The position numbers and the translations under genes were made by a program. DNA of 64,000 nt from positions 32,991,368 to 33,055,367 of the forward strand of contig NC_072791.1 of the NCBI RefSeq assembly GCF_028583425.1, written 5' to 3'. Positions 43,301 to 55,753 of the stretch are shown here, piece by piece; within the stretch, counting starts at the first letter, position 1, and each line of letters starts with the position of its first letter. The notes under the pieces are model-generated. The model was not told the DNA's origin, did no database searches, and was given only the letters and a program-made list of their open reading frames with translations. Source of the stretch: Eublepharis macularius. Taxonomy: Eukaryota > Chordata > Lepidosauria > Squamata > Eublepharidae.

Positions 43301-46280
43301 GGATTGGGGGCTACAAGAGGTAGCATGTGTAGGAAACCGATGGAAACTTTCTGCTCACTGTAGGACTACTTTAGATCCCCCACACAATCTGGTTTCCATA
43401 ATATAGATTACATTTGGTGTGGTGAGCGTTGTGAATAAATAGCTCTTCCTGAAGCTCCTAAATAGCCACGTAATACTACTAAAAGTGTTCTTACAATATT
43501 TCAAGAATGTTGACAAATGTGGGGCTGAATTTGGTTTACTACCCCACTTTCTGTTTTTCATATAACCTTGTAAAGTCTATTCGCATCTTTCAGGAACTAA
43601 GGAACAACGCATGAATGAGATGGCTTTGTTGGTGCTTGTGGCTGTTGCTAGGAAACAGCTGGAAACAGGCGGACCATGTGGTTTACAGTTGGTATAGAGT
43701 ATATTTGAAACTGCCTTTGCTTAGGAAATCCCCCTCTCCCACTTACACTGTGGTATGGGGGAGGGGAAGATGCCTGAGAAAATTGCAGTATCAGTGCCTT
43801 ATATCACCCTTTCAAGCCTTTTGAACTGACTCTGCTGGATCATAAATAGAGATTCATTTTTTAAGCAACTTAATTAAGTTGATTTCAGTTCCAGAAATGC
43901 AGAGGAGGCAATTGCAGTATTACTGATTTCACCAAAAGAGAAACACAACTGGGGCTGCTATCTGCAATCCTTGGCATGCTTTCTATCAAGTAAGCCTTGG
44001 TAAATTCAGTGGAACCTGCTTCTTAGTAAATGCTTTCCACACACCAAAAATAAATAAATTACTACATTATTAAAAGGAAAGAACAGCTACATCTGTGGCC
44101 CAGTTCTTGCAGAGCATCAAACTATACATGTTATTGGAATTCTGTGACTGGATCTCTAGACATAATTTAGCTCCACGAAGCTATGACAGAGCTTGACATA
44201 AATTATAGCTGAGACATCAAGAAGGGGAAAGCCCATGCCATTTTCCCAGTTGAAAATACTGCCCCTCCTTGCTGCTTTCTAAGCTCTGGTAGGGGACGAA
44301 ATGAGTACCCATATTGTACTTGTGTTTCCCCTCCTCCCCCTTTACACACCTGCATGCACAGAAAGGCATCTCCTAGTTCTCCTCCCTCCTCTTTGTGTAG
44401 CTATATTTCACATTGGAGATCTAATTATTCCTCCCCCCCCCCGCCAAACCATGTGAGGGACAAATGTCACAGAGCAAACCTGTGGTGGTGCCTTAGGAGT
44501 TCCATGTCTGGAGCACTCAACAGTGTTTTTAAACTTAATTTTCAGGAACTTGGCTTTCTGCATGGATGAAAAGTTTTTTGTTTTAAATGAGAACTCCCTT
44601 TTTTTTACTTTAGTCCCACCTCTCATCTGGTTTGGCCCTGAACTGACAGCTACTGGAGGTTCTCATGATGGAATATCCGCTCTGGTGTAGAAAACTAAAA
44701 GTTGAAGGCTTCTAGCCCAGCTTTCTCTGTGACATCTTATTGGCTTACATATGCCCTCGCTTATATTTGAAGCCTGATTTACCAAGGAGAATCCTGATTT
44801 TCTAGTACATGTTCTTAGTAGTAAATCCTTGTTTTCTCTCCCCCACACTTTTTTAATGCCTTGCCAAAGATACCTTGTTAGAAGTTTATTGTGATTTGCT
44901 AGGCAATGTTATTGTTTGGGGTTTGTTTCCCTCTTCCGAATCTCTAGAAGTTAGAGATCTCCGGGGAATGGATGCATCTTGTGGCTATTGCACATACATG
45001 TAAATGAATGAGCGCTAAGGCACCATGTAATGCACAGCCTGTCGTTTCACACCCTGTATTTGCCTGGGTATGTTTTGAACAGTCTATCTATTGCAGGGCA
45101 GCTGTGTCTTTCAAATCTATCTTGAACCAAAAGAATAAAAACGCTCAGTGGAAGCTATTTCAGACTAAACAAATACAACATACAGCTGATGGCTAGACCC
45201 TCTAGCCATGTATAACAGTGGCAGGGGGAGGACTTGGCGACCTCCTTAATACACAGATTGGGATGTTACTCCACATGACCCCTTTTCCATCTGTGAAACA
45301 TTGGTGTGTATCTAAAATGGTAACGCCCAGACAAGGATTACTGTCTCAGTTAATGCTAGGCCTAAATTTAAAATTATGTGGTTTGTTTTTTTCAAATATT
45401 TTCTCCTTGTACCCCAAATCTGAAGTTTTACATATATAGGATGGGAAAGGTTATAGTTCAGTCTCTGGTATGCCACCAGTTAAAGGGTTTGAGGAGCAGA
45501 AATGGCAAGGCCTTGGAGAATCACACACAAGGTCAATTTAAGTAATATGTCTTGCCTTGCAGCTTTGTAAGTCTGTGTCATATGCACAGAACATGTCCGA
45601 TCTAAATCAGAAAATTCCTTAAAGTACTTCAAAGACTGCAGACCTTGGACACACAGACTTAGAAATGAAGCCAGTTTAACCAAGTGTGACTTGCTTCTGA
45701 ATAAACAAGCATAATGCATGGACTAGCTCAGCTTTAATGTTAGCACAGGCAGGTACCTCAGCAGCAGCAGAATATTTGGTACCATTGTCTGAGAGTGCCC
45801 GTGTGCATGATGTCCAAAGTCAGTGACTCACAAGATCTCCTTTTGTGTTCAGGCCAGTATTTCTTTGTGGACATTGTGTGAGCAAGGGCAAGCTCCTCTC
45901 TCTTCCTCCCCTAGTATTGCCATACTTTCAAGTGTAGCAGGGCAGTACATTTTGGCCCTTAGGTGAATCCTGCATCATGGATTCCCAGCCAGTTACTGGA
46001 GAGATGGTTTTGTCTCTATGTTGGACTGCACTGCCGTGGCTTGTTGAGCATTTAGTTGTGCTGATGTAACTTGGTGATTGTCTCAGCCTTTATCGGGTCA
46101 AGGATGTTTGTATGACTCTCTTCTGCTCATAAGGACGGACTAGGTAATAGAATCACATTTTCTGTGGAGGCACAAACCTTTAATTCCCCACTTCCTTGCT
46201 GAAACCCAAACTAAGTATGCGTATCTAGAAACAAATACATGTTTTTCCTCTCCCTTTGATATTGCACTTGTCTCTTTTTA
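40346..46280. other. Spacer between PPP4R3A and CCDC88C, no gene seen
   Basis: No exon-like frame with splice context is visible. The first 2 kb may be extended 3'UTR. A (CA)n run lies at about 43243-43275. The stretch near 42830-43110 resembles 30490-30860 (both contain a CTTTGAAGGGAC/CTTGAAGGGAC segment and a GCTGC...TAACAAGATCTTC-like end) and may be one worn repeat family. Confidence 0.5.
43243..43275. repeat. (CA)n microsatellite
   Basis: Run of CA dinucleotides interrupted by CCCCA, in the spacer. Confidence 0.85.
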
Positions 46281-46289
46281 TCTTCTTGG

Positions 46290-46805
46290 GGCAGAGACCA
46301 GTCCCCTTGGAAGGGCAACCATGAAGGAATAGAAAAAGATCCTTAAGTGTAAGGAAGTATCTTGGGAACCAAGATCAAGATAATTTATAATATGGTATCT
46401 CCCGTTACTATGTATGGATGTGAAAGTTGGACAATGGAAAAAGCTGACAAAGAAAATGGCTTCATTTGAAATGTGGTGTTGGAGTAAAGTTTTACAGCTA
46501 TCACGGACAGTCAAAAAGACAAGTAAGTGGGTTCTAGATCAAATTAAGCCTGAATTCTCCCTAGAAACTAAAATAACTGAAGTAATACTTTGGTCACCTC
46601 ACGAGAAGACAAGATGCTGGAAAAGACAATAATGCTAGGAAAAGTTTAAGACAGGAGGAAAAGTGGAAGACCCAATATGAAATGAATTGATTCAATACCT
46701 TTGCAAGACCTGAGCAAGGCTGTCAGTGATAGGATTTTTGGAGGTCATTAATGCATATGGTCACCATAAGTCAGAAATAACTTCATGGCATGTGACTTCA
46801 CACAT
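46290..46805 (+). mobile_element. RTE/BovB LINE, 3' fragment 2
   Basis: TGTATGGATGTGAAAGTTGG, then ATTTGAAATGTGGTGTTGGA, GAAGACAAGATGCTGGAAAA, AAGACCTGAGCAAGGCTGTC and CATAAGTCAGAAATAACTTC follow the BovB 3' coding end and tail. The decayed protein reading has YGCESWTMEKADKE and FEMWCWSKVL-like blocks, the C-terminal signature of RTE reverse transcriptase ORFs. 5'-truncated. Longer and better kept than the copy at 21279. Confidence 0.85.
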
Positions 46806-48049
46806 TTCAAAGTCAATCTTTTCTAAAGAATAAAAGGTTTCCGTTTGTCTGGGTCACTGTTTTAGTGAGAGGTCTGTTTCTCAGTGCTTCTGCTGCAGTG
46901 ATTTCTATGTTGCTTCTGAGATCTGCACAGATGGTCATTTTGTTTTAGAGCTCCAATTTGCTGTGGTCACTCACTGGTGTGTGTTTTGTACTGAATGTGA
47001 ATTGTCTTTTTAAAGCCACTAGATGGTGTTATAGTGTCCCTCAGGGTGGCTGAGGATGACTTCTGACTTTCCCGTCTTCAAGCTGGAATAATTGTATGTA
47101 GAGGCCAGCAGGCCTGTATAATCTCCACACATTGAACACTATGTACAAAAACACTAACAATTTTCTCATAGTTATCCAAATCTTTCCAATCACATTGAGA
47201 ATCTGTACCCTTTTAAAGAACATAGGTCTATATTTCTGTTTTGAGTTAAAAGAACTTTCAGTTGAAGACTTTATTGCTATTTGAAAGGGGGTTTAAACTC
47301 TGGGATATGTTCCAGATTAAAGTGAGAAATAAAGCTGTGTTGTGGACATGTTCAATACTTAAAATGGGGCTGAGGTCATTTGCAGTTGATTTAACCCCCT
47401 GCTGGCACATAGAATCTATTTTTGGTGTGTGCCATCAGATACCCTTTGCACAGTCCAAGTTGCATCTACCCTAAAGAAGCAAGTCTTTGTGCTAAATATT
47501 TTCATAACCCACTATCCAGTTGGGCACATGTTTGCTAGTCAAGGCATTTTCCCCTTCTGTAGTACCTATCCTCCAGCTGCCTGTGTCTAGAGACACGCAG
47601 AGATGTGCCGTGTTCACAGAGGCTGATTCTGTTGTTCTTGCACAAGTACCTAATTCACTGGGAATTCTCTGCACACATTTTTAGGAGAGATTGTGTAGGT
47701 CTCAAACAAGCAACACAATTGCAACCCGTGGCAGGGAAAGTGAGATAACACTGACAAGCCTAGGGCACATTTTGGCCTATAGTGCCAAATCCAACCCAAC
47801 CCAGAAACTATAGTGTGATGTCTGCTACATGAATGACATACAAGCTTTGTGTTACCACACAGTTTAAACAACCTTGCAGTCTAATCTTGTTACAAAATTA
47901 ATTCATTTAAGTGAGTGTGGGGGTGGACACAACTCTTCTAAATTTGTAGAATATTAATTGAAGGCATAGTTAGGACAAAGTGCTACGAGCTTTTTAAGTG
48001 TGCTTTCCCCAAAAGCCATGAATAAAAAAAGATCTGTATTGGACGTTTC

Positions 48050-48365
48050 TTGGCACAACTGAAAGTGTTGGTACTTACCCTTAAGGCCTTGAACAGCTTG
48101 GAGCCATGGTACCTGATGAGGCAAGTGGCAGGCAATCGGAGACTGGGCTTTATCGGTGGTGGCACCGTTTCTTTGGAATGTCCTCCTCTTTGAGGCTTGC
48201 CTGGTGCTTCTCTTACTGTCCTTTAGGCACTGGACCAAAATATTTCTTTTTACCAAGGTTTTTAACCAAGGGGTCCCATCTGTTTTAATTGTTTCTATGG
48301 TCTGCCTGATTCTAGCCAAAGGACTGTTTTTACTATAATTTTAGGCTGTTGCTGTTGTTGCTGTA
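48050..48365 (+). mobile_element. Old CR1/L2-type LINE 3' fragment
   Basis: GGCCTTGAACAGCTTGGAGC and the following GTACCTGATGAG recall the 'FKALNSLEPWYL' block of the reverse transcriptase C-terminus. TTCTTTGGAATGTCCTCC and a degraded 3' tail follow. Heavily decayed. Confidence 0.5.
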
Positions 48366-48604
48366 TTATGCTGTTTTTATGCCCCAGCTTGTTTTTAATG
48401 GTTTGTTCACTGATCATTCTTATGCTTTTTTTTTCTTTGTTGCCTCAAACAGGTCTTTGAAATGGCAGCATATAGATTTTTAGGAATGTTAGTGCAAGGA
48501 ATACTCAACTGCACATGGATATAAAACGTGACATGCTTCTCATAATCCTCATATATAAACCCTTCTCAAACGCATGCATGTACAGTCCTAAATTTTATAA
48601 TAGT

Positions 48605-48852
48605 ATAATAACATTCTATTTATATACCACCCTTCAGGGCAACTTAATGGCCACTCAGACCGGGTTCCAAAGTATATTATTATTATCCCCACAACAATCA
48701 CCATGTGAGGTGGATGGGGCTGAGAGAGCTTTGAGAAGCTGTGACTAGCCCAAGTTCACCCAGCTGCCTTCAAGTGGAGGAGTGGGGAATCAAACCCAAC
48801 TCTACAGATTAGAATCCTGGCATTCTTAACCATTACACCAAACTGGCTCTCA
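48605..48852 (-). mobile_element. CORE/MIR-like SINE, copy 3
   Basis: Complement of the family. The tail side TATATACCACCCTTCAGGG is at the left, GTGACTAGCCCAAGTTCACC is the core, and AACCATTACACCAAACTGGC is the A-box end at the right. Confidence 0.88.
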
Positions 48853-49210
48853 GATTTTGAAAGACAGAGTTCCAGGGTAATTTTGACCTTGAAATGCAGC
48901 TGCAGGGAAGGGGGAGATATCCAGGATTGGAACTGTGATGTTGAAGAGTAGGGGGTTACCCCTCTTCCCTATGCCATTTCCCCAATTGAAAGTGGGCTGC
49001 TTTAAGCTTCAGTAAGGAAACAGTTGATAGCATTTTGTGGTTGTTTTGTCTCTAGCAGCTGGGGGGGGGCATTATTGATTGGAGGGGAAGTGCAGCTGAA
49101 AGCCCTGTTTCAGATCCTTCCCTCCACTGCTGGTTTTTTTAGAGCCAAAGTACACTTCTGGAGTTTCGATATTGTAATCACAGCATTTCATGTAGTTTGG
49201 TGGTGGAAGA

Positions 49211-49402
49211 TGCCATCACGTCATCACCACAGCCTTATGGGCAACTCCATAGGATTTTCAAGGCAAGAGACTAACTGAGGTGGTTTGCTATTGCCTGCTT
49301 CTGCATAGCAACTCTGGACTTCCTTGATGGTCTCCCATCCAAGTACTAACTAGGGCTGACCCCACTTAGCTTCCGAGATCAGGCTAGCCTGGACTATCCA
49401 GG
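49211..49402 (-). mobile_element. 5S rRNA-derived SINE, copy 2
   Basis: Read in complement: a 5S-like head (GCTAAGTGGGGTCAGCCCTA, TTAGTACTTGGATGGGAGAC), then a body and a CATCACGTCATC-type end. TACTTGGATGGGAGACC is nearly identical to functional 5S rRNA, so this head is better kept than copy 1. Confidence 0.85.
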
Positions 49403-49650
49403 CTAAACATTAACAATAGAGACCAGTAGAGTCATATGCCTACCAGTGTTTACGTGATTTATGTTTGTACAAACTAGAGCTATATAAACAGGAAGTGTTT
49501 TCCTGCTTTTTTGACCTAGTCTTTTAAGATTCTGATGAATGGGGTTCTTTTATTGTCTCAGCAAGAAATCTTCTGCCTGTTTAGGTCTAACCTCATGTAA
49601 GGAGAGAACATATTTATTACGGATCTACCAAAAAGTAAATCTCTCCATTA

Positions 49651-49893
49651 ACAACAACATTTGGTTTATACACTGCTCTTCAGGACAACTTAACACCCAT
49701 TCAGAGTGGTTTATAAAGTAAGTTATTATTCTCACAACAATCACCCTGTGAGGTGGGTGGGGCTGAGAGAGCTCCTGAAAGCTGTGACTGATCCAAGGTC
49801 ATCCAGCCGGCTTCAAGCGGAGGAGTGGGGAATCAAACCCGGCTCTCCAGATTAGAGTCCCTTCGCTCTTAACCACCACACCAAATTGGCTCT
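49651..49893 (-). mobile_element. CORE/MIR-like SINE, copy 4
   Basis: Complement orientation. An ACAACAACATTTGG tail, then CTTCAGGACAACTTAACACC, the core with GTGACTGATCCAAGGTCATC, and the head complement AACCACCACACCAAATTGGC. Confidence 0.88.
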
Positions 49894-50262
49894 ACAGAAG
49901 TGTTAACAATGTCCTAACACCCTTCCCCCCCCACACACACAATTCCAAGGAGGATGAATCAATCTGGGCTTTTGCTGGGTCTCTCTTACCCCTGAACCAT
50001 TTAATTATTTAGGGGATAGAAGCATTTGAGTTTAGAGCAAACATGCTGCAAATTATTCTAAGCTCCTGGGATAGAGCACAGTATAAATCCGAAGTTGTAC
50101 TTGACCTAATTTGGGTGGGAAGGGGATGTCCATAAGTTCACAGTTGTTCAAAGAGTTGGAGATCATACCAGGATGGTGTTTGCATGAGGTCTGAGTGTCA
50201 GTTATGGGCCTGGCCTGCATTTGTATTAAGGGCAGCTAACAAAGCTAAACCTTGACCTGCAC

Positions 50263-50428
50263 AGCCCAGACTAGCATCATCAGATTCCCAGAAGATAATC
50301 AGGATCAGCCCTGGTTCTTATTGGGTGGGAGACCACAAAGGAGTCCAGGGTTGCCGTGCAGAGGCAGGCACCTCTGAATGTCTCTTGCCTTGAAAACCTA
50401 CAGAGTTGTTATACGTTGACTGCGCCCC
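50263..50428 (+). mobile_element. 5S rRNA-derived SINE, copy 3
   Basis: AGATAATCAGGATCAGCCCT, TATTGGGTGGGAGACCAC and the body (GGGTTGCCGTGCAGAGGC, TTGCCTTGAAAACCTACAGA) follow copies 1 and 2 with more divergence. Confidence 0.75.
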
Positions 50429-51745
50429 AATAGCAAAGCAAGCTGAGTCACTTGAGAAGGAGCTGCTTAACAGAAGTGTCTTATGAACCAAGATGAGAGA
50501 GCTTGGTAAGTCTATAGAGAGTGAAAGTCTCTACCTGGGCAGGAAGTGCTTTCCACCTCTTCCAATACCTTGAACAGGGGCAAGAATGCAGCTGTTCTGC
50601 TTATCTAGCAAGAGGAAGTCTGCCTCCCAGACTGGTCAAGAGTATGTCCGTGTCACTAGGTTGCATTAGATAAGCTGCTGTTTCTTCAAGTGCACCTTCC
50701 CCTTCCCCTTGCCAATATGGGGGCTGTAATACTAAGCGGTGTTAGAGGATTGTAATAAAGATCATGGAGAAAAAAAATATATGTGAAATACTTTGAACGC
50801 TCTGCACCAGGGACTGAAAGTTTCTTCCTACTGCAGCTTGTGCTTTCATCAACCCCATTAATGATGTGGGGTTGACTCTACCCAAAAGGGCTCTTTTCCG
50901 GGACAAAGATAGGGCGTGGGTCTTGATATCCTGCTGGGTGGAGAATTCAGTCCTTGTGTTTGATACTCTCACATCACAGAGATATTTCTGTATTGCTTTT
51001 TTAACATTTACAACATGCAAGTAAACTCCCATTTGTCCCGTCTCTAGGGGGGAAAAGTTCTCAATCTCCAGAAAGAGCATCCTCCAGATAAGAGGAAAGC
51101 CCTTCACGACTGGCCAAGAATACAGAAAGAGCTGCAAACCAGAGTTGCAGGGTGTGGATCGTCACCCTGGGCTCTCCTTGTTAAATTATTCTCAGGACTC
51201 TGGGGTTGCATCCTACATAATTCTAAAGGGTCACTTGCCCAATCCTCTTTGTACTTTGGGTTTTAAAATTGTTTTTGGCATGAGTTCATGTTTAAACACA
51301 ATAGGAAAGCCCAACGCTCGAATTATGTTAGCACAGGCTATTAGCACAGAAGAAAAACATCCTGTAACTCAAAAGAGGGGAATCAAGCACCCTCCCCCCC
51401 CTTCAGGGGGCCCTTCATTGACACAATTGTTTTGTGCTGAAGTTTCTCACCAAGCTGCCAAATGAAGCACCCTGCCAGCCCTAAGCTCTCCCTCACTCCC
51501 TCCCTGAGATCAGTTTGGCTGAGAAGTAAGCCCCCTCCTCCTCTCGCTTTGTGCCTTCTGCGGGGCCAACTGGAACTAGGCTTTATAGGACTGAGGCAGG
51601 ACTAGTGATTAGAGCAGCTACTAGCAGGCCACAACCCAGAGCCCCTATACAGCTGACCTTTGGCACTGCTGAATGGATTTGGGAACAAGGGCAAGAGGTG
51701 CTTCCAATACCTGCCCAGCCAAGACCAGAGGCAACTTCTACTGGG

Positions 51746-51928
51746 CAGTTGCCAACCTCCGGGTGGCGCCTGGAGATGTCCCGGATCTCCAGGCTACAGA
51801 GATCAGTTCCCCTGGAGAAAAAGGCTCCTTTGGAGAGTGGATCGTACGCCACTGTACTCCGCTGAGGTTCCTCCCCTGCCCCGACCCAAAGTCTCCAGGA
51901 ATATCTTAACTGGTAGTTGGCAACCCTA
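51746..51928. mobile_element. Small inverted-end repeat (GTTGCCAACC...GTTGGCAACCCTA)
   Basis: The left end AGTTGCCAACCTCCGGGTGG and the right end TAGTTGGCAACCCTA are imperfect inverted copies. The interior (GATCTCCAGGCTACAGAGAT, CAGTTCCCCTGGAGAAAAAG) has its own short palindromes. The pattern fits a miniature DNA transposon. It sits right at the upstream edge of the CCDC88C CpG island. Confidence 0.55.
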
Positions 51929-52269
51929 TTCTATTGATCAGTTTTGACCCACCCGCACACGCCGCTTTCATTTGCCATCGTTCGGTTCGGAGGCGTTTTC
52001 CCTTAAGCCCCCCAGCCTCCATCCGCCGCCCGGCCTGCTCGCGCTTCTTTCGCTTCGAGCTCAAAGGTGGGAGCGTTTGGGCCACCTCAGCGTCGCCGAG
52101 GGCACAGCCGCCTCGTGGTCTCCACTCTACTGAGCGATAGAAAGGCCCGGAGGGCCCAAGCGGAGCGCCTTTTTTTCCCCGAGCGAGAAAACTTTTCCTC
52201 CCGTCCGGCTACCGCGTTGCTGCCTCTGCCGTGGAGCGGAGGTGGCTGCCTCCGCGCCCTGCTTTGCCC

Positions 52270-52290
52270 AGCAGCAGCAGCAGCAGCAGG
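52270..52290. repeat. (CAG)7 in the CCDC88C 5' region
   Basis: Seven CAG units about 285 bases before the CCDC88C start codon, within the CpG island. Confidence 0.85.
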
Positions 52291-52574
52291 TTGCTGGCGA
52301 GCCGCGCGCACTTGGCCAGCCTCGGGGTGGAGGCGCGGCGGGCGGGAGAGCGCGCGAGGCAGAGGCAGAGGCAGAGGCAGGCGAGCGCGCCCGCGTCCCT
52401 TCCCACCCGGCCAGGGGGAGGGGAGAGGAGAGGAGATGAACCTCGCATTGTTCCCCTCCGAGGCGGCTCCTCCCGGCCGGGCCATGGGCTCCTCCGCGCC
52501 TTTGTTCCCCGCCTGAGCCGTCGCGCGAGTCCCCTTTGGCCAGCCCAGGCAGACGCGGCCCTCCTCGGCCAGCC

Positions 52575-52634
52575 ATGGATGTGACCATTTCCGAACTCCT
52601 GGAGCTCTTTCTGCAGAGCCCCTTGGTGACCTGG
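52575..52634 (+). CDS. CCDC88C: CCDC88C (DAPLE) coding exon 1
   Basis: Twenty codons, [20 protein letters not shown], ending at donor GTGAGT. It differs from the human start ([20 protein letters not shown], from memory) at one position. DAPLE is a large cytoplasmic scaffold: an N-terminal HOOK domain, long coiled coils, a Galpha-binding-and-activating motif and a C-terminal PDZ-binding tail. It links Dishevelled and Wnt receptors to heterotrimeric G proteins. Only the first part of the HOOK domain is in this window. The position downstream of PPP4R3A in the same orientation agrees with human. Confidence 0.96.
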
Positions 52635-54603
52635 GTGAGTCCGCGGCGCGGCCGCGCGCGCTTGGCACTACCGCCGGGAAGCCTCGCGGCGGCCGGGGAC
52701 ACTTAAGGCGACCCGCGGCCCCCCGGCGGCACCTGGGCGGCCGCCCCCCACCCAGGAAACATCCGTGGGGAGAGGAAGAGAGCGGCTGGGCGCGTGGGAA
52801 GCGCCTCGCGCACCTGGCTCGCGAGCGGGGTTGAGTGAAGGGGGCGTCGTTGTGTGGTTGCGGTCCAGAGAGGGTCGCTTCGGAGGCTTTGCAAAGCGGC
52901 ACTTTTCCCGACTTTGGCTTGAAGCTGGTCTGACTGCGCCGGGGTGGCCGAGTCCCAAAGGAGTGCATAAAAGAGTGTGCTCTGTGGAAAGCAGGCGTCC
53001 ATTACTCTCAGGCGCCCTGCAGGAAGAGTTGCCTTCAGCTTGAAGGGACGGGGCGGTTCGGTTCGGGTGCCTCGTGCATCCGTCTGCTGTCCTGCCTAAA
53101 AAAAACCCAAGAAACTTAAAAAATAATAAGCGCTTGAACTTCGTTAGGATGTTTCTGATACAACACGTGTTCTATACAAGTAACACTTTTGGAAGGAAAA
53201 CGTATGCGGCGCTTCTTCAGCTGTATACAGTTAGAAGCTCCAGTTGGCCGAACCTTTGCAGCTCCTAGCGTAGGCGCACACGGTGATGTGAACGCAGTTG
53301 CCGCACACGTGCAGGCCTTCTGTGGCTTGCTAGTTTTTGCACGCTTGCCATTTGGGTAGGGAATCGATTGCCTTCTCTTGCTCGTTTGGCGTTGGAACTT
53401 ATTAACAAAAGGGTGTAGCGCATTGTAAAAAGAGTGTCCTCCTGGTTGCATAAAGGTCGTATAGACCTCTTTGTATCTAGAATGATGTGTGGTGGGGGGG
53501 GGGGGAGACGATTTTGAAGTAAGTGCTTCTGTAGTATATATAGTTTATGATATGGACTTTGTATGATATGGACAGGGCAGTTTTATTCTTCTCGTGATTG
53601 ACCAGGTTCTGTAGATTAAAAAAAACCCCTCTTTTTGACACCATAGGTGTATGTGGGACAAAGAAAACAAACTCACTATAGTGTTGTGAAGAGGGAGAGT
53701 AGCTTGTGCCCTTGTTCCCTTGAAGTCTGGCACCATTCATGGATTGATTGTCCCTGTTGAAATAAACGGGACTGAAAAACGTTCAGTATGGCTTGCATTG
53801 CTCCCATGAGGCAACCAGTCTATCTCTACTGAAGCGTTTTTTTCTCTACACCAAACAGTGTACAGAAAGCAATATAAGCAAGCAACGTACCTCATGCCAC
53901 ACAGTTATCTCAGCCTGGTTATAGCCAGAGGCATTTCTAGCAGGGGAGGAAGGAGGAAAGATTTTGCTAGCAGTGACTGAGAATACCATTTGACCTGAGT
54001 TTTCTTCTGTGCTTTACAGGTATTTAAGCCTGGATGTAAGCAAAGTAAGAGACTTTGGGTGGGAACTAAAGGACCCTTCGTTTTTAGCCTGCTTTAGTTA
54101 GTCTCCTGAATTGGCATCTGCCCAGGATGTGTTTGCTTTGTTTGTTGAAATTGCATTATGTGTACTTCCTGACTTGTATTGTGGAAAGTTCTTTAAGCCC
54201 CTTTGGCTCTCTTTGGAGAGGGAAGCAGCATAACAGTGCCCCAATATTTATTTGAATGAATGAGCGCACGAGGATGGGGCCTTTTCTGTTGTGGTACTGA
54301 GATCCAGACATTCCCCCCCCCCCCAGTTTATCTGGTGCCAAGTGTGTTGTTTTTCAGGGGTCAAGCAAGACCATTTTGATTTTGCCCAGGATTTGGGATA
54401 AATTTCTCTCTCTGCCTTACAGTGCAATCCTAAGAAGAGTCTTAGATTGAAGTAACTTGTTTTATGATTTTACTGTTATAGTATTCTACTATATCGGCTC
54501 TTAAATGTTTAATGCCTTTTCAGGTTTTATATTTTTATCTGCTACTTCTGAGTGTTTCATTCTTGCTCCATTATACTGTTTAGGCTTTTGGTTTTCCATT
54601 ATT

Positions 54604-54630
54604 GGTGTGTGTGTGTGTGTGTGTGTGTGT
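54604..54630. repeat. (TG)n microsatellite
   Basis: Uninterrupted run of about 13 TG units in CCDC88C intron 1. Confidence 0.9.
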
Positions 54631-54879
54631 TCTATTGGACAAATTTAAAAGCTTTGAGAATATTTCTCATAAACCTTCAAGCAATGGGCGTTGACACATT
54701 TGCACAGAGAAATTAAGTAGTTTGGAAGATTCTGAGACTTGGCTCATTGCTATTATGTTAGAAATGATGGATATTTCTTCTGTAAAAGAGCGGCCACCTT
54801 CCACCTCTTCATCTGTCTTTACTATTGTGATGTTTTAATGGGAGTGTCTGTGGTCTAAAATAAGTTTTCTTTCTAACAG

Positions 54880-54980
54880 GTGAAGACTTTTGGACCATTA
54901 GGAAATGAAAATGGAGAGAAACTCGCCATGTACATGGATCTGGTGGATGGAATCTTCCTGAACAAAATAATGTTGCAAGT
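54880..54980 (+). CDS. CCDC88C: CCDC88C coding exon 2
   Basis: The acceptor is TTTCTAACAG. The reading [33 protein letters not shown] continues exon 1 in frame and matches the DAPLE HOOK domain (human VKTFGP...[17 protein letters not shown], from memory). It ends two bases into a codon at donor GTGAGT (54981). No exon 3 is visible in the remaining 9 kb, consistent with a very long second intron. Confidence 0.95.
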
Positions 54981-55584
54981 GTGAGTTCCAATGGAAGGTG
55001 GAAATGGGTCACTTTATTGGATCTATTTATTTATTTACCTTATTTGTAGTTGCTCTTTCTTGTTGAGACTCAAGGTGGATTACAAAATATAAAAATCAAT
55101 TCAAACAAACAACAAAGGCCTTCAGTAAGCAATGCAATAGGACTAGGATTATAGGATTAGAAAACAATGCAAACATAAACACGCTCTTAAGCCTAAGGCA
55201 TGACATATATTGTAATGCAGAAAGTGGGTTACAATAGTAGAAGACAACACACAGCAAAAGCAAGGTGGTACAATAAGCATTGCAATAAACTGCAATCACA
55301 TTCCATTATAAAAGTGTATACAACTATTCTTGAGCTATGTTATTCTTTTAGATTTGATAGAATGGAAGCACTTCTGTTGGAAATCAGAACAATTGACCAG
55401 ACCCTGTTTTTTCCCCCTTGGAAAATTAGTTGTGTTGTCTCTAATTTGTGACCAACAATTTGTCTGGGCTACTGATAAAGGAGTTCACAGCATATATTAA
55501 TTGTATCATTGGAAAAAGTAAATACAATGTTGAACCACTAAGATATGTCCAGATGAAAGGACTTGTGGGTCAACACATAAAAAA

Positions 55585-55753
55585 GGGAGACCCCATTGTA
55601 GAGCACATACTTAACTTGCCTAAAGTTCCAGGTTCAAATCTTGGTATCTCCAGTTAAACGATCCTGTGAAACAGGGGTGGGAAAGATCCCTGGAGAACTG
55701 TTGAGGTCAGCATGCTAAATACTAGGCTAGATAGATTAGCATGAGGCAGTGTT
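55585..55753 (+). mobile_element. tRNA-derived SINE (CTGTGGCTCAG family), old copy
   Basis: AAAGTTCCAGGTTCAAATCT (B box) followed by TGGTATCTCCAGTTAAA and a body ending near ATGAGGCAGTGTTA match the better copy at 57144. Strongly diverged. Confidence 0.6.

Larger units (their letters stand above)
51950..52870 (+). promoter_or_regulatory. CCDC88C: CpG-island promoter and 5' leader of CCDC88C
   Basis: A very GC- and CpG-rich stretch around the first exon, with no TATA box. It contains a (CAG)7 run (52270-52290) and a GAGGCA tandem (about 52357-52382) just upstream of the start codon, probably in the 5' leader. The large open frames on both strands here (up to 293 codons on the minus strand) are effects of low stop-codon density in GC-rich DNA. 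Confidence 0.82.

Noticed and set aside
49330-49402. 5S rRNA gene candidate
   Set aside because: Only the internal part of 5S is present and it runs into a SINE body.
52087-52968. 293-codon minus-strand open frame over the CCDC88C promoter
   Set aside because: Arg/Pro/Ala-rich reading of a CpG island, where stop codons are rare. It overlaps the real first exon on the other strand.
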